Source: CAZVKN01 sp964627035 (GTDB lineage Bacteria > Electryoneota > AABM5-125-24 > Hatepunaeales > Hatepunaeaceae). From it: a DNA stretch of 64,000 nt. Of this stretch, positions 54,527 through 63,813 are shown one piece after another. Numbering within the stretch: position 1 is the first letter of the stretch; each line of letters starts with the position of its first letter. The DNA is taken from positions 1 to 64,000 of the forward strand of contig CAZVKN010000013.1 in assembly GCA_964627035.1 (NCBI GenBank). The letters run 5' to 3'. Under the pieces are notes generated by a model that searched no databases, was not told where the DNA came from, and saw nothing but the letters and a program-made list of their open reading frames with translations. The translations under genes and the position numbers were made by a program.

Positions 54527-54661
54527 TTATTCTATTGGTTCACCGGTAACTTCAATTACAACCACCGATCCCCAATCTTCGGGATACACTTCTTTCTCGA
54601 TGAACATTTTGTAGTTGCGTAGGTTATAAAATTTAACATCTCCGGATTGTTGGTGAACCAT
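54527..54661 (-). pseudogene. Small gene remnant next to a tandem duplication
   Basis: A 44-codon minus-strand frame MVHQQSGDVKFYNLRNYKMF then IEKEVYPEDWGSVVVIEVTG and EPIE. The end is protein-like, but the start lies inside a duplicated segment and a second frame with a better AGGAGC-ATG start overlaps. I do not recognise a family. Confidence 0.4.
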
Positions 54662-54913
54662 CTTCGGTATTTGACCATTGGGTGCTCCTATTAACAAATG
54701 TTCCCCGGTTTCGCGGAAACCGGGCTACTCGCTTGTGTACTAAATGAACCAAATGAACCAAAAAAGTTACGTAGGTTATAAAAATAACATCTCCGGATTG
54801 TTGGTGAATCATCTTCGGTATTTGACCATTGGGTGCTCCTTTTAACAAATGTTCCTACGTCGCTCTTTAAACAAATGTTCCCCGGTTTCGCTGAAACCGG
54901 GCTACTCGCTTGT
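54612..54913. repeat. Tandem duplication with REP hairpins
   Basis: 54612-54735 and 54766-54913 share about 110 bp at high identity (TAACATCTCCGGATTGTTGG, then TGACCATTGGGTGCTCC and a CCCCGGTTTCG hairpin). The second copy has an extra ~24 bp. The region 54239-54930 holds no intact gene. Confidence 0.75.
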
Positions 54914-54930
54914 AACCGATCCCTAATCTT

Positions 54931-55617
54931 CTAGATTGTCGTAACTGGATAATCTTCATCTTCAAAAAAGGACTTTTGTGTCACTTCTTCAAGAATCCTT
55001 ATTGATTTCTTTATTGGACATTTTGGCATCATTAAATCGTTTTTAACTGTGGTTTCAATTTCTTTAATATTTTTAAATATTTTCGAATAACTCTCCTTCC
55101 CCTCATAAACAGTGAGTGTTCTGTTTTTCAATTCAATAACTCTATCTTCAAAGAAACGAGTAATACGAATACAGGACATAAACGTGTTTCCCGTTTTAAA
55201 GGAATCTCTGATCGTATTAGAAAAAAATGCAAAATCTCGATAAACTTCATTTATAGTGTACCCATGAATTTTGTTTCCATCTAAAAGAACCTCTACTCCA
55301 TATTTGTTTAAATTCGTTATTTCTTTTATACGGTATGTGAACTCCCCATGTCTGATTTCGTAAGGTAAATTTTCAAGTAGGATCGGTTCCCTAAAAGGAG
55401 CCGCGTAGCCAACATCAATATGATATTGGTGAGAACCTAATCTGGTACGAATGCAGGTATGAACATCCGGTTGATCCATATTAGCCCCGAGTAAAAAAGC
55501 CTCGTAGCCAAGAAAAGACAATAACTTCCATAAATACGGGTTATTGGAATAACATGTACCACCAAGACCATGAAATTCAATATTATCAAGGAATTCAGAT
55601 ACAATCATCGTGACCAA
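54931..55617 (-). CDS. Arylamine N-acetyltransferase-like protein, shortened N-terminus
   Basis: NAT enzymes move an acetyl group from acetyl-CoA to arylamines through a Cys-His-Asp triad. Here Cys22 (HGLGGTCYSNN), His53 (QPDVHTCIRTR) and Asp68 (YHIDVGYAAPF) are kept, with normal H-to-D spacing. NATs carry about 45 more residues before the GGxC motif. Those are missing, and the upstream frame closes at a stop about 30 codons away without an ATG. A perfect 13-bp inverted repeat (55611-55639) covers the start. The gene is AT-rich. It may be inactive, or start from a non-standard codon. Confidence 0.7.
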   Translation of the reverse strand: MVTMIVSEFLDNIEFHGLGGTCYSNNPYLWKLLSFLGYEAFLLGANMDQPDVHTCIRTRLGSHQYHIDVGYAAPFREPILLENLPYEIRHGEFTYRIKEITNLNKYGVEVLLDGNKIHGYTINEVYRDFAFFSNTIRDSFKTGNTFMSCIRITRFFEDRVIELKNRTLTVYEGKESYSKIFKNIKEIETTVKNDLMMPKCPIKKSIRILEEVTQKSFFEDEDYPVTTI

Positions 55618-55639
55618 GATTTCTATGAAATCTTGGTCA
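55611..55639. repeat. Perfect 13-bp inverted repeat at the NAT-like gene start
   Basis: TGACCAAGATTTC - TAT - GAAATCTTGGTCA. It spans the start codon of the minus-strand gene and could be an operator or hairpin, or a footprint of the event that removed the N-terminus. Confidence 0.75.
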
Positions 55640-55736
55640 ATTATCTAACTAACTTTGTGCAAAACCTTAACTAATTACCAATTAAAATATCAAAGAACAT
55701 TATCGAACAGATGCTGTGCGGAAATGATGAGCATAC

Positions 55737-55757
55737 GGGCGAACCTTGTGTTCGTCC
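55737..55757. repeat. GGGCGAACCTTGTGTTCGTCC repeat, copy 1
   Basis: Short inverted repeat (GGGCGAAC/GTTCGTCC) 60 bp before the radical SAM gene. Copies at 57269-57290 directly after that gene and at 50222-50243. Confidence 0.65.
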
Positions 55758-55817
55758 TTTTTTGTTGCTATTCTATTAATGAACGACAAATTATAAACAC
55801 AGTATAAAGGATATCAA

Positions 55818-57263
55818 TTGCGCATCACCCTGGTCACTCCTCCCTTTTACAGTGATAACCCTAACGAAGCGCTGGCAATGCCTCTCGGAATTGCCTATTT
55901 GGGTGCGGTTCTCGAACGGGACGGATTTGAAGTAACATTGATAGATGGAGCAACATTAGGCTCAAGTTCGCAAATTGCCGATGGTAAGTACTTTGTAGGT
56001 GCAAGTTCAACAGAAATCGCTGCTTTGGTAGTCGCATCAAAGCCGGATCTGATCGGCGTGTCCTGCCCCTTTACCACGCGTTATCGCCTGTTTTATGAGT
56101 GTGTAAAAGCGATCAAAGAACAGCTCCCTAATGTCCCGTTTGTAGCAGGTGGTATTCATCCAACACTGTTTTATCAACGAGTACTTGAGAACGATCACTG
56201 TGATGCTGTCATACTCGGAGAGGGTGAACAAACTCTGCTTGAACTGGCAAGAAGATTCAAGGATAGTGGTGGAATTGAACCTGAAGGATTAGATGGATTG
56301 GCTTGGCTACAAGATAGAGAAGTCAAAGCAGTGCCACGAAAAAGTTACATTGATGATCTTGACACTCTTCCTCAACCTGCGCGTCATTTACTCCCGATGG
56401 ATGTCTATCTTTCGCGATCTGGAGGCAGATGGAGTTCAAAACGTACCAGCACACTACCGATTCTGACCAGCCGATCCTGTCCGGGGCGATGCTCCTTCTG
56501 CAGTGTTCATGCTATAACGGGACCGAAATGGCGAGCACATTCGGCAGAGAGGGTTGTGGGTGAGATTGCTACCATTACAAATGAATACAATCCATCACTG
56601 ATAGCTTTTGAAGATGATCGTTTGACGTGGGATAGAGAGCGGCTGTTATCTATATGCCAGATGAAAATAGACCGCAACATCAGAACAGAGTGGTACACTC
56701 CAAACGGCGTACATGTAGCTGATCTTGATGAAGAGCTGCTGAGAATGATGAAGAAGTCCGGCTGCCGATCACTGAATCTGGCAATCGAATCGGGTGATGC
56801 TACCATTTTGCACAAAGTAATCGGCAAAAAAGCCACTTCAGAACAAGCACTCGAAGTGTCCCAAGCTTGCAAGCGTGTCGGTATTCGCACCAACGGTTAT
56901 TTCGTGATCGGGATGCCCGGCGACAGCGATGCGACTATTCAGCGGTCATTGGATTTATGTTTGAAGATGCGGCTTGACGGGTTAGGGGTTTTCATTGCGA
57001 CTCCCTTCCCCGGCACTCGGATGTTCGATCAATGCGTCAAATTAGGTTACATAGACCCCGAACGTTTCACCGAAGAATTCTTAGAATCGGGTGATCCTAA
57101 CCTACTGCATCAACCGTTATTTGAAACTGAGACAATGTCTCGAGAGCGCCTATTGTGGTGGGAGCAGGAGTTCAACCGTCAGTTCCTCAAGGGGTTGTAC
57201 AGACGCCGTCCGGTGGTTAGGTTGCGGGCAGTTGTGAAAAAAACCGTCTCTTGGCTTCGTTAG
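55818..57263 (+). CDS. B12-binding radical SAM protein
   Basis: 481 residues. The N-terminus is a cobalamin-binding Rossmann-like domain (about 1-160; ITLVTPPFYSDN, GVSCPFTTRYRLF, FVAGGIHPTLF). The radical SAM domain (about 200-430) has the 4Fe-4S motif CPGRCSFC, and a C-terminal SAM-binding helix. The annotated start TTG at 55818 is followed at once by RITLVTPPFYS, the usual family start. Its substrate is unknown; this class includes methyltransferases and lipid or natural-product tailoring enzymes. It is flanked by GCGAACCTTGTGTTCG repeats on both sides. Confidence 0.9.
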   Translation: MRITLVTPPFYSDNPNEALAMPLGIAYLGAVLERDGFEVTLIDGATLGSSSQIADGKYFVGASSTEIAALVVASKPDLIGVSCPFTTRYRLFYECVKAIKEQLPNVPFVAGGIHPTLFYQRVLENDHCDAVILGEGEQTLLELARRFKDSGGIEPEGLDGLAWLQDREVKAVPRKSYIDDLDTLPQPARHLLPMDVYLSRSGGRWSSKRTSTLPILTSRSCPGRCSFCSVHAITGPKWRAHSAERVVGEIATITNEYNPSLIAFEDDRLTWDRERLLSICQMKIDRNIRTEWYTPNGVHVADLDEELLRMMKKSGCRSLNLAIESGDATILHKVIGKKATSEQALEVSQACKRVGIRTNGYFVIGMPGDSDATIQRSLDLCLKMRLDGLGVFIATPFPGTRMFDQCVKLGYIDPERFTEEFLESGDPNLLHQPLFETETMSRERLLWWEQEFNRQFLKGLYRRRPVVRLRAVVKKTVSWLR

Positions 57264-57268
57264 GTTTA

Positions 57269-57290
57269 GGACGAACCTTGTGTTCGCCCC
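57269..57290. repeat. GGACGAACCTTGTGTTCGCC repeat, copy 2
   Basis: Starts five bases after the radical SAM stop codon; shares the GCGAACCTTGTGTTCG core with 55737-55757 and may act as its terminator. Confidence 0.6.
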
Positions 57291-57345
57291 ATTTTATGGT
57301 TATTATCCGAAATAGAGTGAAGATATTATTACAGGTGAGGTTGAC

Positions 57346-59322
57346 ATGATTCGTATTACAATTTTGGCTGTGGTATTAGTAGTCCTATTGAACAGCCCGG
57401 CAATCGCTCAAATAGGGTTCACCGAGCATACCATTGCAGATGATTTTGATAATGCCACATCTGTCTATACAGTGGATCTTGACAGCGATGGTGATACAGA
57501 TGTGCTTGGTACAGCTTCGGGAGATGATATGGTTTGCTGGTGGGAAAATGACGGTGAGCAGGAGTTTGAGAGACACGTCATCTCAGATAGTCTTAGTGGT
57601 GCATGGTCAGTTCATGCGATTGATTTAGACGAGGATGGGGATGTTGATATTCTCGGAGGTGGAAGTCGGCTTGTCTGGTTTGAGAATGACGGAGAGCAGA
57701 ACTTCACAGAATACACCATTGAAGAAGAGGGTGTTAGATTTCATTCCGTTAGTGCTATAGATTTAGACGGTGACGATGATTTGGATATATTAGGTTCCGG
57801 AAGATTCTATATAGGCTGGTGGGAAAATGATGGTGATCAGGATTTTACACAGCATTTTATATCAAATGATTTTTGGCTTGCGTGGTCAGTCTGTGCAACT
57901 GATCTTGATGGGGATGGGGATTTGGACGTACTCGTTGGTGCAGATAGTAATGTTGCAGTATCATGGTGGGAGAATGATGGTGAACAGGAATTCACCGGTC
58001 ACACTATAGGACATGGTAGAGATGTATCTATTGTGACCGCTGTATTCGCCACCGATCTCGATAGTGATGATGATATGGATGTGTTGGTTGCTGCGCATCA
58101 AAGAGGCGAAATAATGTGGTGGGAGAATGAAGGTGAAGAGGGCTTAGCAGAGCATACACTCGGTCGGCAAGGACTAATCCACTCGGTATATGCAGTAGAT
58201 TTGGATAGTGATGATGACATAGATGTTGTCGGAGCCGGAGGTGATGTTATCAGCTGGTGGGAAAACGATGGGGAGCAGGAATTCACACAGCACATCATCT
58301 CACACGATCTCGGTTATGCCTTCTCCGTTATTGCAGCAGATGTTGACACAGATGGCGATATAGATGTGCTTGGTGCTGACTATGAAGCCAACTCTATCAA
58401 GTGGTGGGAAAGCGATCTGAATGACCCGCTCCGGTGGCTGCCGCTGCCGGATACAGAGTTATCTGAGGACTGGTCACTGTGGATGAGAAGGGAATATCTC
58501 CTGCAATATGTCCAATCCGAGAACTTTCACGATTCTGTGCTAACAATTTCAGTTGAGAACAGCGAGCATCTGTCTGGTGAGATGGATGATGATGGTCTGA
58601 CAATTACGCCCGAGGAAAATTGGTTTGGGACTGACTCGCTGATGCTGATAGTCACCGATCCGGATGAAAATAGCGCTACTACATATCAACGCATCGAAGT
58701 CACTCCAGTCAATGACCCGCCAACCGAATTTGACCTTCTCCGACCTGAGAATAATGCCAGGGTTGAACAATCAGAACGTGTAGACCTTGTTTGGAACCGG
58801 TCCGGAGATCCTGATCCCGGAGAAGAAGTGCGGTATCTACTTAGAGTTGTTATCAACGACAGGAATGACCCCGGATATACAGATACCGTAGATATCGAAA
58901 CCGAACAGACCTGGCATCGGATGAGATTTTTTCGTATATCGGGTAACAACTACTGGTGGGTGTATGCAATTTCCGGGGAAGACACGACCGAGAGTAATAG
59001 TCGTAGAAGATTCCTTGTTTACGGGAGTGGTAATTCCGTTGATCCTGATGAATTGACTGTCCGTGAGTTTCGACTCTATCCCTCATTTCCCAACCCGTTT
59101 AATGGATTCCTGACTTTTGACATTCAATTGCCGCAAGAAGACATTATCAACTTCCAGCTATATGACATTACAGGTCGTAAAGTGTGGAGTCTATCGGAAC
59201 GATTCGGTGTCGGTTTACATCGTCAAAGCGTTGATCTGAACCTGAACTCGGCGGGTGTCTATTTTCTGAAAGCTGAGTCATCATTCGGATTTGACATCCA
59301 GCGAGTCGTAATGCTGAAATAA
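57346..59322 (+). CDS. Secreted FG-GAP/VCBS-type repeat protein with T9SS tail
   Basis: 658 residues. Signal peptide ILAVVLVVLLNSPAIAQ, then eight repeats of about 45 residues (DLDSDGDTDVLGTASGDDMV, WWENDGEQEFERH). The DxDxDGD loops bind calcium in FG-GAP/VCBS propellers. A cadherin-like domain (DSLMLIVTDPDENSATTYQR) and a further beta domain lead to the T9SS tail (YPSFPNPFNGFLTFDIQLP, LYDITGRKVWSLSERFG, GVYFLKAESS). No homologous enzyme domain is present; a binding or structural role is likely. Confidence 0.88.
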   Translation: MIRITILAVVLVVLLNSPAIAQIGFTEHTIADDFDNATSVYTVDLDSDGDTDVLGTASGDDMVCWWENDGEQEFERHVISDSLSGAWSVHAIDLDEDGDVDILGGGSRLVWFENDGEQNFTEYTIEEEGVRFHSVSAIDLDGDDDLDILGSGRFYIGWWENDGDQDFTQHFISNDFWLAWSVCATDLDGDGDLDVLVGADSNVAVSWWENDGEQEFTGHTIGHGRDVSIVTAVFATDLDSDDDMDVLVAAHQRGEIMWWENEGEEGLAEHTLGRQGLIHSVYAVDLDSDDDIDVVGAGGDVISWWENDGEQEFTQHIISHDLGYAFSVIAADVDTDGDIDVLGADYEANSIKWWESDLNDPLRWLPLPDTELSEDWSLWMRREYLLQYVQSENFHDSVLTISVENSEHLSGEMDDDGLTITPEENWFGTDSLMLIVTDPDENSATTYQRIEVTPVNDPPTEFDLLRPENNARVEQSERVDLVWNRSGDPDPGEEVRYLLRVVINDRNDPGYTDTVDIETEQTWHRMRFFRISGNNYWWVYAISGEDTTESNSRRRFLVYGSGNSVDPDELTVREFRLYPSFPNPFNGFLTFDIQLPQEDIINFQLYDITGRKVWSLSERFGVGLHRQSVDLNLNSAGVYFLKAESSFGFDIQRVVMLK

Positions 59323-59333
59323 AAGAAAAGAAT

Positions 59334-59408
59334 AACCACCAAGACACCAAGTCACCAAGAGAACAAATACAAAAATCTTCTTCTTGGTGTCTTGGTGACT
59401 TGGTGGTT
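59334..59408. repeat. CACCAAG-rich inverted repeat after the T9SS gene
   Basis: Left arm of CCACCAAG/ACACCAAG/TCACCAAG units (59334-59360) pairs with a right arm of CTTGGTG units (59381-59408). The 13 bases before it are identical to those after the gene at 61256. Could act as terminator. Confidence 0.8.
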
Positions 59409-59575
59409 CAAAATAAAGTGAGAGACTAAGTGAGGTAGAACCACGCACTACTCATCCACCTAAACCTGAGCGTCCACCTCAATACCAATGTCAGAGGATT
59501 TGAAAAATTAGCTGCTTAAGTTCAGTCGTAACTAACGTCGGCGCCTCATTCCTCATATTTGCCTTATGGATAGGC

Positions 59576-60907
59576 TTGCTGCTGAAAACCAAATCAACCG
59601 GACTTTCAATTCGCCGAGTATTTGTTGTCATCATTGCGATTGGATTTCTATGCCGCATTCTATTTGTGATTTTTACACCGACCTTCTATGCGCCTGATGA
59701 ACAAGCGCATTATATGTATATTGATCACATCGTACAAAATCGCTCTCTCCCAATCCTTTCCAATCAAGTCGTTCTTGATGAATATAATTGTGAATATATA
59801 CAGCCACCTTTATACTACATTATAATGTCCCCGTTATATGCATTATCTAAATCGCTCGGTCTCAACGACACAAATACGGTTCTAATATTGCGATGTTGTT
59901 CAATTTTTCTATGGTGTATTACCCTCTGGATGACATTCAGAATTATAGAACGATTAAATATTTCCGATGAGTTTATCAAGATATTTATAGTTGCTATGGT
60001 GTCATTGCTGCCGTCCTATGTCTTCATATCGTCGGTAATAAATAACGACAACTTATTATTTACTCTGGGAAGTATCTTCATATATTTCTTTGTTTCCAAT
60101 AGATTTAATACCTTAGATTCAATCATCTTAGGTTTTTTGCTCGGTTTAACTCTACTAACTAAACTGAGTGGTGTGGGTTTCGTCGTTATGACGGGGGTTA
60201 TATTAGTAAAAGGACTAATTCGTCCGAAGGAAAACAGTGTCAGGCTCACTGTGACCATAGTGTCATTAGTGCTCGCGTTAGTAATGTTCCTGCCCTGGAT
60301 CCTGTGGAACTGGAATCTATACGGTAGTCCTACACCCATGAATGTACTGGAAAAGGTGCCCCAATGGGACTCCACAATTTTCATGATAAAGCACATCGTT
60401 TTAGATATGCACAATTCATTTTGGACGGTATCTGGAATTAATAACAGTGTCCAATGGTATTATCCGAGGATTGGGAAGTTCATCGCTTATATTGCGTCAA
60501 TAGGTATTATATGGGGGATTTTTATTAGAAGAGACAGATTAAAGATTCTATTAGGTGATAAAACAGATGTCATAGCTGCTTTTGCGGCGGCAATTCTCAT
60601 TAATCTAATTCTGGTCTTCAGATTTGGTGTGCTTTATGACCAGGGGCAAGGCAGACACTTTTTTGGATTATTAATTCCTATTGCTCTTTTTATGGCTGGA
60701 GGGTTGAGAGTTTTTTCTATTACTGATTCAAGATACTCTCATATAATAATTGCAGGAATTATGAGTATCTATGTTGTCTCATTCACCTTTTACAGCTTAG
60801 AAAAGTTCAGCGAGCTTGTACCTAACGAACCCGATCCGGTTAGCGTCACTCAGTCATATTTCAACTCGCCCTCTTTCTTCTTAAGTCACTCCGCATATCC
60901 AAACTAA
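59576..60907 (+). CDS. Multi-pass membrane glycosyltransferase-like protein (GT39/DUF2142 type)
   Basis: 443 residues with about ten membrane segments. The first extracytoplasmic loop has FYAPDEQAHYMYIDHIVQN, the acidic motif typical of GT-C glycosyltransferases that use polyprenyl-phosphate sugars. The start is TTG or CTG around 59576 with no clear ribosome site. The last residues SFFLSHSAYPN run in frame into the first residues of a T9SS tail, then stop; the rest of that tail lies decayed downstream (60908-61076). The gene therefore seems to have been joined to the end of a secreted-protein gene. Its substrate is not known. Confidence 0.8.
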   Translation: MLLKTKSTGLSIRRVFVVIIAIGFLCRILFVIFTPTFYAPDEQAHYMYIDHIVQNRSLPILSNQVVLDEYNCEYIQPPLYYIIMSPLYALSKSLGLNDTNTVLILRCCSIFLWCITLWMTFRIIERLNISDEFIKIFIVAMVSLLPSYVFISSVINNDNLLFTLGSIFIYFFVSNRFNTLDSIILGFLLGLTLLTKLSGVGFVVMTGVILVKGLIRPKENSVRLTVTIVSLVLALVMFLPWILWNWNLYGSPTPMNVLEKVPQWDSTIFMIKHIVLDMHNSFWTVSGINNSVQWYYPRIGKFIAYIASIGIIWGIFIRRDRLKILLGDKTDVIAAFAAAILINLILVFRFGVLYDQGQGRHFFGLLIPIALFMAGGLRVFSITDSRYSHIIIAGIMSIYVVSFTFYSLEKFSELVPNEPDPVSVTQSYFNSPSFFLSHSAYPN

Positions 60908-61076
60908 TTCTATTCGACATAACCGATCATGAAATATGGAGTCAATTAGAACAGTTTGATTTTGATGTCCATTGGCACAGAGAGTTGATCAAAACCTCAA
61001 CTCGGCGGGGGTCTATTTCCTGAAAGCTGAGTCGTCATTTGGATCGGATGTTCAGCGAGTCGTTTTGCTGAAATAG
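60908..61076 (+). pseudogene. Decayed T9SS sorting-tail remnant
   Basis: Reads LFDITDHEIWSQLEQF then, in another frame, NLNSAGVYFLKAESSFGSDV and QRVVLLK followed by TAG. It is the same tail as in the genes ending at 46573, 50128, 59322 and 63703, with a frameshift and missing PNPFN region. No gene is left to carry it. Confidence 0.8.
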
Positions 61077-61255
61077 ATTGGATTTGGCATAGTTATTGCA
61101 CTTTATTGCCATAGTATCTTGGCAATGCGTCTCATGATGTTCTTGTTCTGTTAATATGTAAAAGATAATGACTTAAAGTTAGCAATAATTGAAGATAAAG
61201 GTTAGGTAGTGCGCAATATGTGCACTATAGATACACATGTACTATGGAGGAAATC

Positions 61256-63703
61256 ATGTACAAAACTGTTTTTTGCATCATCATCTTGGGACTGGCAGCA
61301 GTTCCCAATCTGAATGCTGACCAGTGGGGTGAAGGAATTCATCAAGTTGGTGAACAATTTTTTCACGGAAATTACTACAACATGGACCGCATTGACGACG
61401 CGCTCTATATCAGCAGCGGCTATGGCATCGAAGTATGGGACATCGAGGATCCTGCCGAATCGACACTCCAAACCAACCTTCCTACACGTCAAAGTTACAG
61501 TGGCATTTTTCTAAGGCAGGATGATCTCCTGTTCCTGGGTACGTGGGGACACCTATCAATTTATGACATCAGCAACCGATTCCAGCCGGAACTAATATCG
61601 GAAATTGATGGACACGAGTACGTATATGAAGGTCGGTATCCCGACCGAGAATATACTACATTAACTAACTTTTATAGCATCATTTTCATAGATGATGTAC
61701 TTGTTTCATTGAGTAACGGACAGCAACTATGCAGTTATGACCTATCCGATCCTTCCAACCCCCGCATGATAAGTGATATTGACCTTGAACCGGAATATGC
61801 CTTCAGGTACGGTTATCTGTTGGAACGTGATGACAATGTGGTAGCCTACGGAGTTCCGCTTGAGGGAGAGTACGATCAAGATTCACTCAACTTCCACAGC
61901 TATGAACTGAACGATGGTCAATTGAGCCGAGTTGCTGAGAGCGGATGTGGAGCAGTTGTAGGTCGGGATAACGATAATTTCTATGATCCAGTTGTCATTG
62001 ATGATATGATCATATATTCATCCGATCATCAGATTATTAACGCTATCAACATCTCTGATCTTGAAAATCCTCAGTATGTTGGTGATTATGACGATCTGCG
62101 AGGAGATCATCAGTTTCAGTGGTTCTATTCACCGGACCCCTTCGTTCATGGTGAACGTCTATATGTAAAGAATCCTTTCTCAATTGAAATTCTTGATTTA
62201 TCCAACGGCTTTGTTGAACTGGAATCATTAGGTTATTTCTTAATTTATGGTGACCATGAGGACGACGATTTGTTGTGGGCTCCATATCTGGCTGATCTTG
62301 TTATCGAGGACGATTACCTGACTGCGATTAACTCAGATGCGGCTTTGAGTACTTGGAGTGTGGCGAACCCGGATGACGTTGAAGAGCTGTTCAACAGCGG
62401 AACCGGCGCAACATATTATTATGATGCTCCGATAGCAGACAAGATTGCTATCAAGGACAATGTTGTCTTCTGTGCCGGATATGGATACCCAACCGGAGTT
62501 GGCATTGAAAATCCAGTCGAACCGGAGGTCGTTGTAGATCATCTATATTTCGAAATAGGTGGTTTTGGACTGTTCTCCTCAGTATTAGTTGTTGAGGATG
62601 CACTTTATGTTCAGGCTGCTTCCGGAAATACCGTTCTATACGATATTAGTGACCCATTAAATCCCGATTCACTCCGCACAACCGATTGGGTAGGGGTAGA
62701 ATACTTCCTTCAAATGTATGACGATGTCGGGATATTCTTCGGAAACATGCGGGTAGATGCTTATCAATTTGTACCATGGTTGTATCTTGCTAATCTGACT
62801 GATCCCTTCAATCCTGAACAGATAGCATCGTTTGATCTTGTAGAACGAACGGATACTTTGGAATACATAGCGGTTTTATCCGATACTGACCTCATTTTGG
62901 TTGCTTACACTCCGGAATATGCAGGAGGTTGGGGGCGTGGAGATTGCGTACCACTGGAGGCGTTTTTCTACAACATCGAGCCGATGCTGAATCCCGATGA
63001 TCCTGCTGACCCCGAATACATCGGCTCGCAAGATCTCGCTGAATTGCTTGAAGACGTTGACTTCGTAACAGACATCCAAGTTGTGGATGAGTTACTGTAT
63101 ATGATTGCTAATGACCGAGATGATCCCGAATCAGGGAGGATGTTCATTATGGATACAGGTATGACCGAGGTCTACTCTGAAACCGAAATAGTTTGGGGTG
63201 GCAAGATTACTATTGAGGACACGTTAGCGTACTTTCTGAACGAGGAAGACGGACTGTTCGTCTATGACGTGTCCGATCCGGAACAACCCGCCGATCTAAT
63301 CGGATGGCACGACACGCCGGGAGTTGCACAACAGTTAATTCTGGTAGATGACCTGATTGTGGTGGCGGACAAATGGTCGTTGCAGATTTTACGGTTAGGT
63401 GACGGTCCGGGAGATGTTCCACCAAAATCCACTCCACTTCCTGAAGCATTCAGTCTGTCTGATCCGTACCCGAACCCATTCAACAGTCAATTCAGTTTCA
63501 CCCTCCACCTTCCACAATCCAACATAGTACTCCTCAACCTGTACGACATCAGCGGTCGTAAAGTGTGGAGTCTATCGGAACGGTTCGGAGTTGGCATACA
63601 TCGCAAAACTATTGATCTGAATCTGAACAGTGCGGGCATATATTTCCTGCAAGCAAACTCACAATTCGGTAGCGAAATAAAACGAGTCGTTATGCTGAAA
63701 TAA
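61256..63703 (+). CDS. Secreted LVIVD-like propeller protein with T9SS tail
   Basis: 815 residues from ATG 61256, which follows a GGAGG site by six bases; the frame extends 12 codons upstream. Signal peptide KTVFCIIILGLAAVPNLNA. Repeats such as VWDIEDPAESTLQTNLPTR, LSIYDISNRFQPELISEI, CSYDLSDPSNPRMISDI and LFVYDVSDPEQPADLIGW are LVIVD-type blades mixed with more divergent ones. T9SS tail: LSDPYPNPFNSQFSFTLHLP, LYDISGRKVWSLSERFG, GIYFLQANSQ. Followed by a CACCAAG inverted repeat. Likely surface-exposed; function unknown. Confidence 0.87.
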   Translation: MYKTVFCIIILGLAAVPNLNADQWGEGIHQVGEQFFHGNYYNMDRIDDALYISSGYGIEVWDIEDPAESTLQTNLPTRQSYSGIFLRQDDLLFLGTWGHLSIYDISNRFQPELISEIDGHEYVYEGRYPDREYTTLTNFYSIIFIDDVLVSLSNGQQLCSYDLSDPSNPRMISDIDLEPEYAFRYGYLLERDDNVVAYGVPLEGEYDQDSLNFHSYELNDGQLSRVAESGCGAVVGRDNDNFYDPVVIDDMIIYSSDHQIINAINISDLENPQYVGDYDDLRGDHQFQWFYSPDPFVHGERLYVKNPFSIEILDLSNGFVELESLGYFLIYGDHEDDDLLWAPYLADLVIEDDYLTAINSDAALSTWSVANPDDVEELFNSGTGATYYYDAPIADKIAIKDNVVFCAGYGYPTGVGIENPVEPEVVVDHLYFEIGGFGLFSSVLVVEDALYVQAASGNTVLYDISDPLNPDSLRTTDWVGVEYFLQMYDDVGIFFGNMRVDAYQFVPWLYLANLTDPFNPEQIASFDLVERTDTLEYIAVLSDTDLILVAYTPEYAGGWGRGDCVPLEAFFYNIEPMLNPDDPADPEYIGSQDLAELLEDVDFVTDIQVVDELLYMIANDRDDPESGRMFIMDTGMTEVYSETEIVWGGKITIEDTLAYFLNEEDGLFVYDVSDPEQPADLIGWHDTPGVAQQLILVDDLIVVADKWSLQILRLGDGPGDVPPKSTPLPEAFSLSDPYPNPFNSQFSFTLHLPQSNIVLLNLYDISGRKVWSLSERFGVGIHRKTIDLNLNSAGIYFLQANSQFGSEIKRVVMLK

Positions 63704-63713
63704 AAGAAAAGAA

Positions 63714-63787
63714 TAACCACCAAGTCACCAAGCCACCAAGAAGAGAAGAAAAGACTCTTCTTTGTTTTCTTGGTGTCTTGGTGGTTC
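63714..63787. repeat. CACCAAG-rich inverted repeat, second copy
   Basis: CCACCAAGTCACCAAGCCACC on the left pairs with TTCTTGGTGTCTTGGTGG on the right. The sequence between the stop codon and the repeat (AAAGAAAAGAATAA) is the same as at 59322-59336. Confidence 0.8.
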
Positions 63788-63813
63788 AAGAATAAAACAT
63801 AGCGGAGTGATTC

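Noticed and set aside
59334..63787. CACCAAG inverted repeats as insertion-sequence ends
   Set aside because: No transposase between them and each copy is a self-contained inverted repeat after a T9SS gene.
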